From Periplaneta americana (Eukaryota > Arthropoda > Insecta > Blattodea > Blattidae), in contig NC_091132.1 of NCBI RefSeq assembly GCF_040183065.1, positions 157,144,102-157,208,101 of the forward strand: a stretch of 64,000 bases of DNA, in the 5' to 3' direction. Position numbers and translations under genes: made by a program. Shown here in pieces: positions 10,563 to 22,660 of this stretch; position 1 is the first letter of the stretch; each line of letters begins with the position of its first letter. Below the pieces are notes generated by a model that worked only from the letters and a program-made list of their open reading frames with translations, was not told where the DNA came from and did no database searches.

Positions 10563-10710
10563 CCAGCGAATAGGGATTATAAAGAATGGACACTGAGCGA
10601 ATTTTCCTGTGTTTTGTTTCTCTGTGCGCCAGCGTATAGTTCCACTTTCAAGCGCTAGAGGTTAGTGTAATCGAGCATACGCTAAGATAATAATTGAGAA
10701 TAGAGTTGAG
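10563..10710 (-). mobile_element. Partial copy of MITE E (see 18087-18831)
   Basis: It begins with the same terminal sequence (CCAGCGAATAGGGATTATAA) and follows the complement of the right end of the 18-kb copy for about 150 bp, including AGCGCTAGAGG and ATCGAGCATACGCTAAG. No partner inverted end is found downstream, so this copy is truncated. Confidence 0.8.
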
Positions 10711-11078
10711 ACCGAGCCCCTACAGCCGAGGCTGCGCAGAAGTTTAGAGTGGGGACAAATTGAAGCTTGCGTCCGCCGCCATGCTTTGGGAGAAGCACCG
10801 GCTAGCAGACGGCTGCACTATACAATGCTGAATGTTTAATATATATGTTTGGTTTCTCTTATAAATGAATCTGAATGGATAAATGAAAAAAATCTTATTA
10901 ACATTTAAAGCGACCACGTTAAAGAAATAGGAACAACTGGATAATACCCACGGCAGAGCAATGTCGATAGTCGACGTTACTCGCTGGCCACTAGTCACCA
11001 AGCCGTACCGAGCCGTGCCAAACAAAACACAATCGAAATGGTGGTAGTAAAATTCGCGACTATATTCTTAAATAATTC
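10711..11078. other. No gene seen; moderately GC-rich
   Basis: It contains GC-richer segments (GTCCGCCGCCATG, CCGTACCGAGCCGTGCC). Small open frames here match nothing I know. Confidence 0.4.
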
Positions 11079-11545
11079 ACTGAATTAGTCAAGTGCAAGA
11101 CTTCTGGCTTCTGTTGCATTCAAACAATTATAAAATACGATAATTTGGCCCAGGGAGCATCCGTTTTTGATGAAATGATAATTTGTTTGGCTTGTTTCTT
11201 AAATAAAATTACGAAATGGCGTTCCTGTGCTTAACATTTAACAAAAAAAAAAAAGAAATATAGCAAAACTGTTTTGTCTCGAGACTCTCATCTAAGTCAC
11301 GTAATAGGTCACGTAATCTATTTCAATATATTTGCGCAAATATATCTTGTAGCTAACAGTGATGCTATCTCTCAGTAATGTTCAGAACGAAGGAGGTAGA
11401 GAGAGAAAAGAAACAAATTTCTCCCTCCAACGACGCCGCACACCAACGTCGTGTTCTTATGTTGGCAAGATTGTGTATTTACTTAAATTTGGTGCTAAAC
11501 GTAACGGCACGGTTCAAAGATACCTTGGGAATTCTCCAGTTTAGC
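11079..11545 (+). repeat. Dispersed repeat R2, copy 1
   Basis: It aligns with 46369-46880 in the same direction. Shared blocks include TAGTCAAGTGCAAGA near the start, GAACGAAGGAGG with the following purine run, and TTGTGTACTTA-like sequence before the end. The two copies have diverged a lot. Open frames in them are not conserved. Confidence 0.6.
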
Positions 11546-12007
11546 GAAGAAATAATCAAGCTTAGTTACCGTTAGTTTGACATGAAACGAAAGAAAAATT
11601 TAAAAATTTGATACCTTAACTAAAGATTTTGTATAGTTATTTGACAACATATAGAGCGAACAGAAATACAAATGCATATTGTAGTAATAGTTCACATGAA
11701 AAGAAATTATTAGTATTAACTATTATTAACAAAACACTGCCTGTGTACGGCGTTACATTAGGCCTATATTGTAATCACGTTTGCTTTGATATGGACGAGA
11801 AATGAACAATTATTATTTATTCGCTTCCATATCACATAATATAGGCCTACACCTGTAAATAGAAACATGTACTTAATGTTTTAGTTAGAAATATAAGTAG
11901 GCCTACCGTGCAATAGCTGTAGTATGAAATAAACGTCACATGCATGAATTAGTCAATTAGTCATATAATAGAACTCAGGCCTAGTGTACAGAACATCTTG
12001 CCTATTG

Positions 12008-12070
<63 letters not shown>
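12008..12070. repeat. (TTA)n microsatellite
   Basis: About twenty TTA units. The leucine-rich open frame across it is an artefact of the repeat. Confidence 0.95.
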
Positions 12071-12071
<1 letters not shown>

Positions 12072-12217
12072 GACTCCGTTAAATATTGTCTTACCACATT
12101 TTTATGTAAAGTCGTGTTGTACTGGTAACCTTAAGCTGTGTGCTAACATCTGCTTTTTATGTAGTACTTTCTCTTGTTTGATTATTTAATGAAGCTGTAT
12201 CAACTACTAGATTATTT

Positions 12218-12446
12218 CTGTGGCTTGGTTCTAAAAGGGCCAATGTCAATTTTTTGCACTTTCGAGCTTATCTCGGTCTGTTCTACCATATACTAAAAGG
12301 GCCAATGTCTGCTGCAGTTAATGTGGAAGGTACAGAGCATTAACAAGCCAATGTCATAGGTTCACTGTGCAATATAAGCAAATTTCAAATCCATTTATAT
12401 CAAAACTAACATTTTTGACATTGGCCCTTTTAGAACCAAGCCACAG
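12218..12446. mobile_element. MITE G, copy 1 (229 bp)
   Basis: Inverted ends of at least 30 bp begin CTGTGGCTTGGTTCTAAAAG on both strands, flanked by ATTT at 12214-12217 and 12447-12450. An inner copy of the motif AAAAGGGCCAATGTC lies near 12295-12309. It is non-coding. A second copy is at 62270-62515. Confidence 0.9.
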
Positions 12447-12454
12447 ATTTAGCA

Positions 12455-12640
12455 TCGATGGTATTGATGATAGCGAGATGATATTTGGCGAGACGAGGCC
12501 AAGGATCCGCCATAGATTACCTGACATTCACCATACGGTTGGGGATATAAGAAAAAACGCAACCAGGAAATCAGCGGGAATCGAACCCACGACCGAGCGC
12601 GACTCCGGACCGACAGTCCTTAGCCAAATGAGCTACGTCA
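12455..12640 (-). mobile_element. SINE family B copy (tRNA-derived)
   Basis: On the minus strand it has a tRNA-like head (GTAGCTCATTTGGCTAAGGA, then GGGTTCGATTCCC) and a body ending in CCTCGTCTCGCCAAATATCA. Relatives are at 32775(-), 36348(-) and 49521(+). Confidence 0.8.
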
Positions 12641-13165
12641 GTATCTTTATGTACTTTTATGGTCAGTTTAATAAGTTTAAAATATGATTCTCGGGAGGAA
12701 TCTAGAATCCATTTTCTAAAATATGTTCCTGTAAGTATAGAAAGATTGTACAAGTGTTCTACTTCTAGAGCACATTGTTTTCACACAATGTAAGGGTGGG
12801 TGGTAATATACCATTGAACTGTCAACATCTGTATAATCGCTCTTTCACTTAAGCGGCATATTTCTATAATCTCAGATGATGGTATGACAAGACTCCCATT
12901 ATTCCTACATCTTTCTCGGGTCAGGATCATCATGTACTCTGAGATTGCCAAGAGCAGGTGGTGAGATTAACTCCTCATGCTGCGCATGCGCTGCCATCTC
13001 ATGCACTGCCAGTGAGATCCTTTTAGCGGTCCCTGCTTAGGTTGTTCTTGCACGTATGAAAATAACAATGGAATTTACACTCTTTGGACAGGAAGTACTA
13101 TGTGAGTTAAAAGGATGACGGTGTCATTTATGGAATTATGGACGTAGTTTACGAAGGCTACACCA

Positions 13166-13570
13166 GAGTGGCATTCGCGGTATATGTCTGCAGTTTGAAC
13201 CCAGTGAGGGCAACATTTGCTCGATCCCCGACATGAAATTTTTATTTTTGGGTACAGCAGAGTCTCATTCGCATTGAAAATAATACATATTTGATAATAT
13301 ACACAACATTCGCGGAATGTGCAGTTTGATCCCAGTGAGGGCAGTATTGCTCGTTCCCCACGTGAAATTATTATTTTTGGGTACAGCAGCGTCGCATTCG
13401 CATTGAAACTAATACATATTTGATAATATACACAACATTCGCGGAATACGTCTGCAGTTTGAACCCAGTGAGGGCAATATTTGCTCGATCCCCGACATGA
13501 AATTATTATTTTTGGGTACAGCAGAGTCGCATTTGCATTGAAAATAATACATATTTGATAATATACACAA
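13166..13570 (+). repeat. ~132-bp tandem repeat, three units
   Basis: Three units start at CAGTTTGAACCCAGTGAGGG-like sequence (13191, 13322 and 13455). Each contains TTGCTCGATCCCCGAC, TATTTTTGGGTACAGCAG and ATACATATTTGATAATATAC. The short GTTTGAACCC...TCGATCCCC pattern recalls tRNA-type promoter boxes, but no tRNA fold is evident. Confidence 0.9.
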
Positions 13571-15179
13571 TTAGAACTAAAAACGAGATGTATATTACCA
13601 AAAATTGTACCATATAGATTTCATTACTGTTACAGTACCTAATATTGTAATTAAATGAAATGAAGCATGCTTCATTACGAAATTCTTGCACATTCATTTA
13701 TGCATGAATCAATAATTTTCAGTTGCATCTCACGTATATTTTGATGTTTTAAAATTATAGGTTATGTTTACTCTAACACTACTTTATTTCTACATTCGCA
13801 ATTATAATTAAGCATAACGTTACGTATGACGACTTGTAAAGGCAATTTGTCTACACATCAATTGCATTTATTCGTTTCATACAGTACTTCAATCTGAAGT
13901 CTGATTAGTTAAATATGTTACTAGGACTAAACTAGCGCACATATTCTTTGCATATACGAATTAGTTTGGTTAATTTAGACTTTCATTATGCTTTGTTTAT
14001 AAGATCAAATGCATTTCCACAAAAAATAAATTGAACGGTTTTCATTTCCGAAATCACAAGAACTACCTCAGCGCTAGTAGTCAGTGACGTATGCAATGGA
14101 AGGGAACAGGAACTGGCCACCCTACCCCCATTATTTCTTGGCTTAGTTGCTTTATGAGTGATGCTTTATTGGTCTTCGGACACTTGACTAAATGACAGCT
14201 GTATTGCAATAAGGCAACCTCAAAGCAACCAGATTTACAAGGTTATGTTGTCATGTCGAATGTGAATGTGATAGCACAATTATTCAAATTACAGACCACT
14301 GTATTAATGTATGTATAAATATATTGCTGAATAATTTTTTTACAGCGAAAGAAAGCATTTGTGTTGAGAAATCTTCACATATAGACTACTAGTTATGGAC
14401 ACTGATAAAGCATTTCCGGAAAATATCAGGAATGCTTAATGTACTCAGTTCAAATTAAGAACCAGTTATATAATATAACCATTTCTGTCTAATTTTGATG
14501 TTCTTCAATGCCCCGTCATTCCATAACTACGTTATGATACCATATAGGAATTATAGGTTATGTTTACTGTATTTACCTCATATATCTATATCCGCAATCA
14601 TATATCATAATTAAGCATAATGTCACGTATGATACCCGGCACTTTGAATTGTATTTTAATTAACTTATTTATTATGATACTGAGTTGTATTGAATTCTAT
14701 TTATCGACTATGTACGAGGGGAAATAATATACGGTAGGCCTAACCTATGTAGGCTACATTTCATAGGAGAGACTGTGGTGACTTTTCAACCTACAAGTAA
14801 GGATGGTAATCGTGTTCTGAAGTCTATCCTAAATATATTCTTTTTTATTAAATCTCAAAATAGCTTTCGTTCTCAACTTAAAATGTTAATGCAAACAGGT
14901 TATGTTAACATGCTGAATTCTCTTCACATTAAAATTAACACAGTTTTATAATTATACCTGCAACATATTATGCAACAAATAAATGGAACTTATGCACACT
15001 TTACACGAAATAAATATTTTAATTGTATTATTGATTTATTTCTTACTATACTGGGTTGTATTGAATTATATTTATCTACTATCTACCAGAGGACGTAAAC
15101 TAATATCATAGAAGGGACTGTGGTGAATTTTCTACCTACAATTAAAGAAGGTAAATGTGCTAAATTAAAATAAACTCTC
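13571..15179. other. Gene-free AT-rich middle of the 13-19 kb locus
   Basis: No gene seen. It includes a copy of repeat R1 at 14096-14200. Two similar segments (about 13735-13900 and 14540-14700, both with TTATAGGTTATGTTTACT and AATTAAGCATAA) suggest an old internal duplication. Confidence 0.5.
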
Positions 15180-15182
15180 ACT

Positions 15183-15566
15183 TTGAGAGAGGAACATAGG
15201 TTAAGCGTGTTTGAGAATAAGGTTCTTAGGAAAATATTTGGGGCTAAGAGGGATGAAGTTACAGGAGAATGGAGAAAGTTACACAACGCAGAACTGCACG
15301 CATTGTATTCTTCACCTCACATAATTAGATACATTAAATCCAGACGTTTGAGATGGGCAGGGCATGTAGCACGTATGGGCGAATCCAGAAATGCATATAG
15401 AATGTTAGTTGGGAGACCGGAGGGGAAACAACTTTTGGGGAGGCCGAGATGTAGATGGGAGGATAATATTAAAATGCTTTTGAGGGAGGTAGGCTATGAT
15501 GATAGAAACTGGATTAATCTTGCACAGGATAGGGACCAATGGCGGGCTTATGTGTGGCAGCAATGA
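15183..15566 (+). pseudogene. LINE 3'-terminal coding fragment (open, 127 aa)
   Basis: This is the C-terminal tail of a non-LTR retrotransposon polyprotein. R-E-E-H-R-L-S-V-F-E-N-K-V-L-R-K opens it, then R-R-L-R-W-A-G-H-V-A-R-M-G, L-G-R-P-R-C-R-W-E-D-N-I and an end near W-R-A-Y-V. This tail follows the RT domain in the endonuclease-reverse transcriptase proteins common in cockroach-type genomes (RTE-like by style). It is the only uninterrupted copy here; others are at 4566(-), 25204(-) and 45345(+). It is 5'-truncated with no ATG, so it is a dead-on-arrival insertion rather than a gene. No clear target duplication was seen. Confidence 0.85.
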
Positions 15567-15599
15567 ACCTGCAGGTTCCTTAAGAGTAATTTGTATTGT

Positions 15600-16739
15600 T
15601 ATTTGAGGCTATAAGGCTAAGTTTTTCCTGTTTTGGTTTTGATTTCTCTTTTCGGCTGAAATGCCATCAATTTAAAGTAAATCAACTATAGTGAATATGA
15701 TTAATGAATCAAAGGATATTTTATTCGGTGCTTTTTAAAGCATATTAAAAAAAATGGTAAAGTAAACCAATGAACAAAAATGTTTGTAATGTTTGAGGCT
15801 ATGGAACTGATACCGCAGAACAAAGATTATGCATACGTTAAGAAAGCATCTTTGACAAATACAAATTCAAGTTCACAGTTAGTATCATAATATGAACATA
15901 TTATGTAGCCAGTAGGTCTACTGCCGACATGAATGCCACTTAATATGACTTGATGAAAAATTCGCTATTTTTTTTCAGCTTTACATTTGATCTATTCATA
16001 AACTAGTGTAGCTTTATATTTAATTTGTAGGCTAAAGTTGACAGTGCCAGAAGAACTGGCAGTGGAGGAGGGAAGCCAGCAAAAATTACTGCAGTTGATG
16101 AATTGGTATTAGATTATTAAGAAAAAATTCTGCAAGTGTTGCTGGTCTAGGACAGAAAGACCTGATGGCATTGGAAAATATGCCAAATAATCAACATTCC
16201 AATTTGTAGAGCAACTTGTATTTGAAGCTTTCCTCATAATGCATGACTTCTATTTGTTTGTCTTGTTATGGCAAGTCCCACTATATTTAACAACTCTTCA
16301 AGTTTTTCAGCACTTTACCTAATCTGTTCATTATATTTAAACAGTACTCCCATAATGGAATAATTGTTCTTTCTGGATATAGTTTTAGCTCTTCTCACAA
16401 CAACTTCATCACTTGAATCGCAACCAGTAAACGACATATTAAAAAAATAACTACAATATTTTGTTTTGATTATCTGAGAAAGGTTGTCACTGGTAACTGA
16501 TAATATAGAAATCATCCAATCTTTAGAGTCTTGTAGCAATATTCCTGTTGAATACTAGTATAATCAACTAAATCAGCATTTTAAGAAACAGAATCACTTA
16601 TGAACTTGTGAAATCGAACAATATTACTAGTCTGTGAACTGGTAACTACTAGGCCTACTTTACCCTTGTAGTTTCTAGAAACACAGACCTTGTAAAAATT
16701 TTATTTAATAAATTAATACTACTACTCTGCAGACTAATA
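15600..16739. other. No gene seen
   Basis: AT-rich. A plus-strand piece near 16035-16100 (A-K-V-D-S-A-R-R-T-G-S-G-G-G-K-P) may be a scrap of a transposon protein, but it is too short to call. Confidence 0.4.
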
Positions 16740-16779
16740 TTATTACGGTAGTCCATGAGTTTCGAGAAACAGGCCCCTG

Positions 16780-17620
16780 GTCTAGATCGAGAAGGCATTG
16801 ATATCAGTCTTCAGTTTGAACCCAGTCAGGGCTATATTTGCCAAGTTCGATCTCCGACATTTAATTATTATTTTTGGCTACACCAGAGTCACATTCGCTT
16901 CCATCGAATATCCGTCTTCAGTTTGAACCCAGTCAGGGCTATATATCCCTAGTTCGATCCCCGACATTTAATTATTATTTGAAGGGCTCACAACCAGAGT
17001 TGACCAAGTCCACCCGTGATCAGTTTGTGGAGTAATACAATCTCGGATGAAGAAAACTTAGATTTATTCATTGCTATAACAAAGTCTATAACTCATTTGT
17101 TACTCCACAGAGGACAGCATTTCCTATGGAAGGTGAATGAAGACTCAATATCTCAGAACTATTCCAGATGAACTTGGTCCACTCTGGTTGTGAACCCCTA
17201 TGTAGGTATAATGAAATCGCTGGAAAAATCTGAAAATATGTATAGAAAATGAACCTCTCACTTTAAATGTCAGTCCACAGTTGGAACCCACTGACGGCTA
17301 TATTTCCTCAGTTCGAGTCCCGAAATTTAATTATCCTTTATTCTAGGTATAATACAATTGCTTGAAAAAAAAAAAGTATGCACAATTACCCTCTCACTTT
17401 AAACGTCAGTCCACAGTTTGAACCCAGTGACGGCTATATTTCTTTGAGTTCGAGCACCGAAAATTAATTATTGCTTTATTATAGATATAATACAATTGCT
17501 GGAAAAATCTAAAAAAAAAAAAAAAAAAAGTATACAAAATTATCCTTTCACTTTAGACATCAGTCTACAGTTTCAACCCAGGGCGGTTATATATTCTCAG
17601 TTCGAGACCCGAAATTTAAT
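16780..17620 (+). repeat. Same tandem repeat, forward block
   Basis: Units at 16812, 16919, 17278, 17414 and 17568 share CAGTTTGAACCCAGT, GGCTATAT and a TTCGA-C-CCGA site before AATTAATTATT-like sequence. The period varies between 105 and 155 bp, and unrelated sequence separates units two and three. Confidence 0.8.
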
Positions 17621-17764
17621 TAAATTTATTACATTACTAATTTTGACAACAGCTTTGCTTGTTAATTTAAAATGGCTGTGTTATTACATTATTGTGTATT
17701 ATTCATTGTGTATACAAGTTTTTAGATTTTTACAGCAATTGAATTATACCCCCAATAAAAGTAA

Positions 17765-18930
17765 TTAATTTTCGGGGCCCGAACTCGGAAAATATTTCCG
17801 TCAGTTGGTTCAAACTGTAAACTGAGATTTAAAGGGAGAAGTTCATTCTGTATACACATTATTTAGATTTTTCGAGCAATTGTATTAATTCTATAATAAA
17901 TAATAATTTAATTTCGGGGTTAGAACCGTCGACTGACATTTAAAAGAGAGGTTAAAGTGACAGACGTTCGTTGTGTAAATATATTCATAGACAATTAATA
18001 TAATTGCGATTTTTATGTACCTATAATAAAGAATAATTTAATTTCGGGGTTCGAACCGTCGACTGACATTTAAAAGAGAGGTTAAACCAGCGAATAGGGA
18101 TTATAAAGAATGGACACTTCGCGTCGGTACCTTTGATGTAGCTGGACTGATTTCAATGACCTTCAAGCCAGCTAGAGCGTCAGATTCTGCCTTCTCCCTA
18201 GAGTTGGCGCTGACATCACACCAGCTAGCAGTCGACACAGCGGAAATATAACACATACAATTAATACATCTAAGTACATTATATACTCAAATAAAATAAA
18301 TTGGATCCATAAAATAATAAATCCGTCATTAACTGTAATGTCTAGACTCTAGAGTTCCTTTATAATGAGAGTTGAGACATTGACCCCAACAACAATTAAA
18401 ATATGTAATGATTTGATAGCGCTGAAAATGGAAAAACAAAACTCTTACGAGAAGTAAAACCATATACCTATATTATATTACATACAAATATTAAACGAAT
18501 TCGATCTTAATTTTATAATGTATTATATTATTTTATAATATAATTTATGATATCTGAAATATAAAATATTATTATTACAACTAGTTTGTCACTGAGAAAT
18601 AAGGAAAAGCTGTTAACTTGAATTTATTTGAAGCAAAGCGTTACTGGATTATGCAATAAGGTAGGCGATGTTTGGATCCTGTGCCTTAATTCTATTCTCA
18701 ATTATTAACTTAGCGTATGCTCGATTACACTACCTCTAGCGCTTGAAAGTGGAACTAGCCGCTGGCGCACAGAGAAACAAAACACAGGCAAATTAGCTCA
18801 GTGTCCATTCTTTATAATCCCTATTCGCTGGTTAAACCGTCGACTAACATTTAAAGGAGAGGTTAAAGTGACAGACGTTCATTGTGTAAATATAACTTAA
18901 TCATAGACAAATTAATATAATTGCGCTTTT
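17765..18930 (-). repeat. Same tandem repeat, inverted block
   Basis: Minus-strand units around 17770-17840, 17915-17960, 18035-18085 and 18832-18890 carry TTTCGGGGTTCGAACCGTCG and CATTTAAAAGAGAGG. MITE E is inserted between the last two. Confidence 0.8.
18087..18831. mobile_element. MITE E, full copy (745 bp)
   Basis: Perfect 32-bp inverted ends (18087-18118 and 18800-18831) begin CCAGCGAATAGGGATTATAA. TTAAA lies directly outside both ends (18082-18086 and 18832-18836). It is inserted in the inverted repeat block. The interior is non-coding. A truncated relative is at 10563. The superfamily was not determined. Confidence 0.85.
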
Positions 18931-19099
18931 TATGCCACTCTAGTGTCGGCTTCGTAAACTACGCCGTCAATTGCATACATAAAACCGTCAGATTTCTTTT
19001 ATTATGGCAGTGCTTTTGAATCCCGTTGTACTTGCATGCGTGCAATAACGACCTAAGCAGGGACCGCTAAAGTTTACCATTGCCGCCACCTACCTCTAA

Positions 19100-19215
19100 A
19101 GGCAATTATTTAACTGGTTCGAAAGTCAGTGTATTTATTTTCCTTAAGAAGAAGATTTACGCCTGAAATATAGCATGACGATGCATCGGCATAATTTTGT
19201 CCCAACTAATTGTGA
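19100..19215 (+). repeat. Dispersed repeat R3, copy 1
   Basis: It matches, on the opposite strand, the duplicated segment at 30432-30610. Shared parts are GGCAATTATTTAACTGGTTC, AAGATTTACGCC and GATGCATCGG-ATAATTTTGTC. Confidence 0.6.
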
Positions 19216-19321
19216 GGTATGACTAGCTGGTAAAAGGCATATGATATGTATAAATAATGTAAGATACGTGTATAATATTAAAAGGTAATTTCCTATAAGA
19301 CGGGCAAAATCCAATATGGCT

Positions 19322-19536
19322 GACGAAAACTATCAAAACGTTCTGCCAACTATGAAGTTCAAATGTCACCAAACATCACAAAATCAAAGATGGAAAATCG
19401 AACATATATTCATATTTTTAAAGAAGAACAAGCCCTTCAAAAATGAAAATATGTTTAATTTTTCATCTTTGATTTTTATTCTGTTTGGTGGGATTCAAAC
19501 TTCATAGTTGGTAGTACTTTCCTGGGAGTTTTCGTC
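19322..19536. repeat. Long hairpin, ~90-nt arms
   Basis: GACGAAAACT at 19322 and AGTTTTCGTC ending at 19536 open an imperfect inverted repeat. The arms share CCAACTATGAAGTT, CACCAAACA and AAATCAAAGATG, around a loop of about 30 nt. The open frame over it (19316-19507) is a by-product. It may be a small MITE or a hairpin RNA source. Confidence 0.8.
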
Positions 19537-19953
19537 CGCACTTTACCCCCACAAATCACTAAAACACAAAACAAAACAATAATTTATCACCTCATCAAAC
19601 AAAATTCAATCCTCATTGACGTCTTCAATGACGACCACTTACTTCACTTCCATTATGACACAGGCTTTAAGGCAATCTAAACTTAAACCATGCAGCTAAC
19701 AAAGAACTAAACCAGCACTTTGTCGTACAGTCAAGTTCACATAACTAAACCATGTATTGACACAAAATGAAATTCTCTTTGAACTCTTATTACACCTTAA
19801 CTTGTACGGAAAATTCAGTAAATAATTCCTTGGAACCATAGGAACAGTTTTCTCCTCGACAATCGACACAATTCTTATTCACCAGCGAAAGAATAAACTA
19901 AAATCGACACAAAATTTAATACTCTGTTCTATATTCACATATCTTTCACAGAT

Positions 19954-20275
19954 ATCATAAAATGACAAACTTTCAATAACTTTGGCCATCAAACACAATA
20001 TAACACCACTCACGTCAAACAACCAAGAACAACTTACTGACGTCATTATCCATTCAAAATTAACGAAAATTCTAGAACACATGATGACACCTATAACCAA
20101 TCAAATCGAAGGAAAATCATAAAATGACAAACTTCCAATAGCTTTAGCCTGCAAAACAGTATAACAACACTCACGTCAAACAACCAAGAACAACTGACAA
20201 CGTCATTACCCATTCAAAATTAACAAAAATTCTAGAACAAATAACAACTATAACCAATCAAATTGAAACAACATC
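19954..20275. repeat. Tandem dimer, 162-bp unit
   Basis: Unit one starts ATCATAAAATGACAAACTT at 19954 and unit two at 20116. Both end in CTATAACCAATCAAAT. The copies share CACTCACGTCAAACAACCAA. Confidence 0.85.
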
Positions 20276-20412
20276 ACGGCGACATCTCGTATAAAAACTT
20301 AGAACTAACATAGGCTATAAAAGTCACTAAAAATCAGTAACATTTAACTCTAAAGTAAAAAAGTTGGTAATACTTAATACATCCAACCAGATGCCCGTCT
20401 TCTATGAATTTA

Positions 20413-22660
20413 CCGTTGCTTACGGGATTACACAAGCTGGCGCATAGCACGATCGAGAGTAGGTCTCTGTGAGTCATGACAATTTCTGCCGCTAGGTTCG
20501 CCTCTCTGCCCTATGAAATGATGAATAGTACCATTACAAAGCATTGTGTATCGTGAAAATAGTTCGATTAATTGTGCATTACTGATTGAGTACGAATATT
20601 ATAAATATGCCAAGCATATTACAGTGTTATTTGAAGTTTGTTCAGCTAAGTTATATTCGAAAATTGTCTGTGTTTTGCTATGTGAAGAACTCGGTACCAA
20701 CAGGTCGTATCTTTATAGGTTAAGGTAAATGTCAAAGTTCTCTCATATAACAAGCAATGCTATGTTAAAAGTGGCGAATTGCATTTTCCGACTCTCGAAT
20801 GATGTGACCCGAAATGTAAAATAATTTCATGCATTGTTTCACTTACCAAGCATTACTGATATAGGCCTAATGAAAATGTGAACGACGTGATGTAAACTTT
20901 GAAGATAATGTTGTTACTGTTTTCCCTTTCTCTTTTATAAAATACCGACAAAAGTAATGAATTATCTTCATGCTGTACTTATTAGGTAATTAATGTGTAT
21001 TTGTCTGTATTTTAGACCTGTGTATTGTTACGTAATTTTCAGTGAATTAGGTTAGAGAACTTAACAAGGTTAGTATGAGATTGGGTAATGAACCTCAAAC
21101 TGTAACTAATAATGGCTGCTGCCGAAATAGGCTGAGGTGGTTATCGTGTGAAACAAATTTTATCTGGAATATCTAGTTTTATTATATACGGATACGTAAA
21201 GTTTTTTTTTTGTTTTTGTTTTAGCATGTGTTTGTAATTTTGTGAGGTTATGTCTAGCCTAATTTCTTTTTATTCTTGTATCATTATCAATACATTAATT
21301 TATTTTATATTCATTTCAGGTGTTACATCTATGGTGGCAACTCTACTTATGTTAGGATATGAAGTAACAATATATAGGCTATTCAACTTCATCATTTGCT
21401 AAAAATTAAAGAAAACTGTATGTGTTCGACTCATTCCACCGTCATTTCTTCTTATGTATGTGAACCACGTTCGTTCTAAAAGTGCTACAATAAATGAACA
21501 CTATAGACAACGTGATGGAACAATTTACAAGTTACTGTTAAAATGCTCAACATTTTCAAGTGGTGCTATACCCATTGTTTCAAAATGTACATACATATTT
21601 TTACATTTCTATAAGTGGTGTCATAAATTATTTCAGCATATTTGTAAATTCTTCAAAATTAATTTTTCTAATTAATACCATAAAGTAATGAAATAATATA
21701 GCCTAGGCCTATATGTGATTTTATACTACCGGTATTGATGTTGATCTTGGTAAATTAATCCAATTTCACAGTGTTGTCTTTTGTATTGTGGTTCATAACA
21801 ATTATAACAGTATGTACGTGGAAATGTTTTTAAAATAATAAATTCTAGCTCATGATTTTAAGTGGTCGTTTCAATGGGAGGTTATATTGGAAAGATGATC
21901 ACAAATGGATAATTTACTGCAAGATACAAGAACTGAATATAAGTGAGTGTTCCGTTGAAAGTGAAAGTGAAAATTTCGTTTTACAAGAGCTAAGTAAGCG
22001 TACACGCACTAAAATACTACAGCATTTACTATTACTAAGCTCAATAGATTAATCAGTAGGCCTATAGAAATGTTTTCACCACTGCAAGAAAAAATCGCGC
22101 AATAATTATACTTCTCAGTTATTGTGACGTCCGTATTTTTTTTAAAAAGAGAGGGAAAAGTTAGGCCTTCTTGCAAATGCGTAATTATGAATTGAAGGAA
22201 ATTAAAGATAATGCAGTACCTTAATTAGTTGCAATATCTTATTTAATAACAATATTAATAATATTAGGTGAAAAGGGTGGGCTATAGTGCGTATATGTAA
22301 GATGTCAAGTTAATTTATTTCCGGAAATGTTTGGTGTATGAACTGAAGTACAGAGCAGACAGTCCCTCAGTTTATATGTAATATGTTTTAATATAAAGAA
22401 TGACAGTCTTTTATTGTAATATAATTGAGGAGTAGAAGTTTGTAAATTACGTCTATTGTCCATAAAATATTGTACGAAGCATTTAATAAGCAATGGTGAG
22501 TCCTTTAAATGTCCCAAATGTCAATGTCTTTTAAGTGTTCTGCTATGAATATATAGGGCAGAACAGCGCTCCGAGCGGCGGAATTGGCATTACGAGGGAA
22601 CCACTTCAGACTTGTTTTTCAAGCTCTATGCGCCAGCTTGTATAATCTCGTAAGCAACGG
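20413..22660. mobile_element. DNA element H, 2.25 kb, unknown family
   Basis: Inverted ends start CCGTTGCTTACG and match at 32 of 34 positions through to CAAGCTGGCGCATA. Weaker matching extends to CTGCCCTAT about 110 bp in. AATTTA flanks both ends (20407-20412 and 22661-22666). No transposase is recognised inside. There is a possible exon pair (frame 20546-20728, donor after GGTTAAG, acceptor TTCATTTCAG before 21321) and small open frames at 21454-21675 and 21852-22052 with no similarity I know. Confidence 0.65.

Larger units (their letters stand above)
13022..19071. mobile_element. Candidate foldback element with repeat-built inverted ends
   Basis: The left end TTTAGCGGTCCCTGCTTAGG (13022) reappears inverted at 19071, followed on both sides by GTAGTTTACGAAG and a stretch before the repeats. 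Inside each end lie arrays of a roughly 105-155-bp repeat: forward at 13166-13570 and 16780-17620, reverse at 17765-18930. The middle (13.6-16.7 kb) has a LINE fragment but no recognised transposase. Inverted ends made of tandem subrepeats are the hallmark of foldback elements. No target duplication was found, so an inverted duplication of a satellite is the alternative. Confidence 0.45.

Noticed and set aside
11998-12189. Leucine-rich ORF
   Set aside because: It is a translation of the (TTA)n microsatellite.
16812-17568. CRISPR-like array
   Set aside because: Repeat spacing is irregular, units are over 100 bp and imperfect, and the setting is eukaryotic. It is a tandem repeat.
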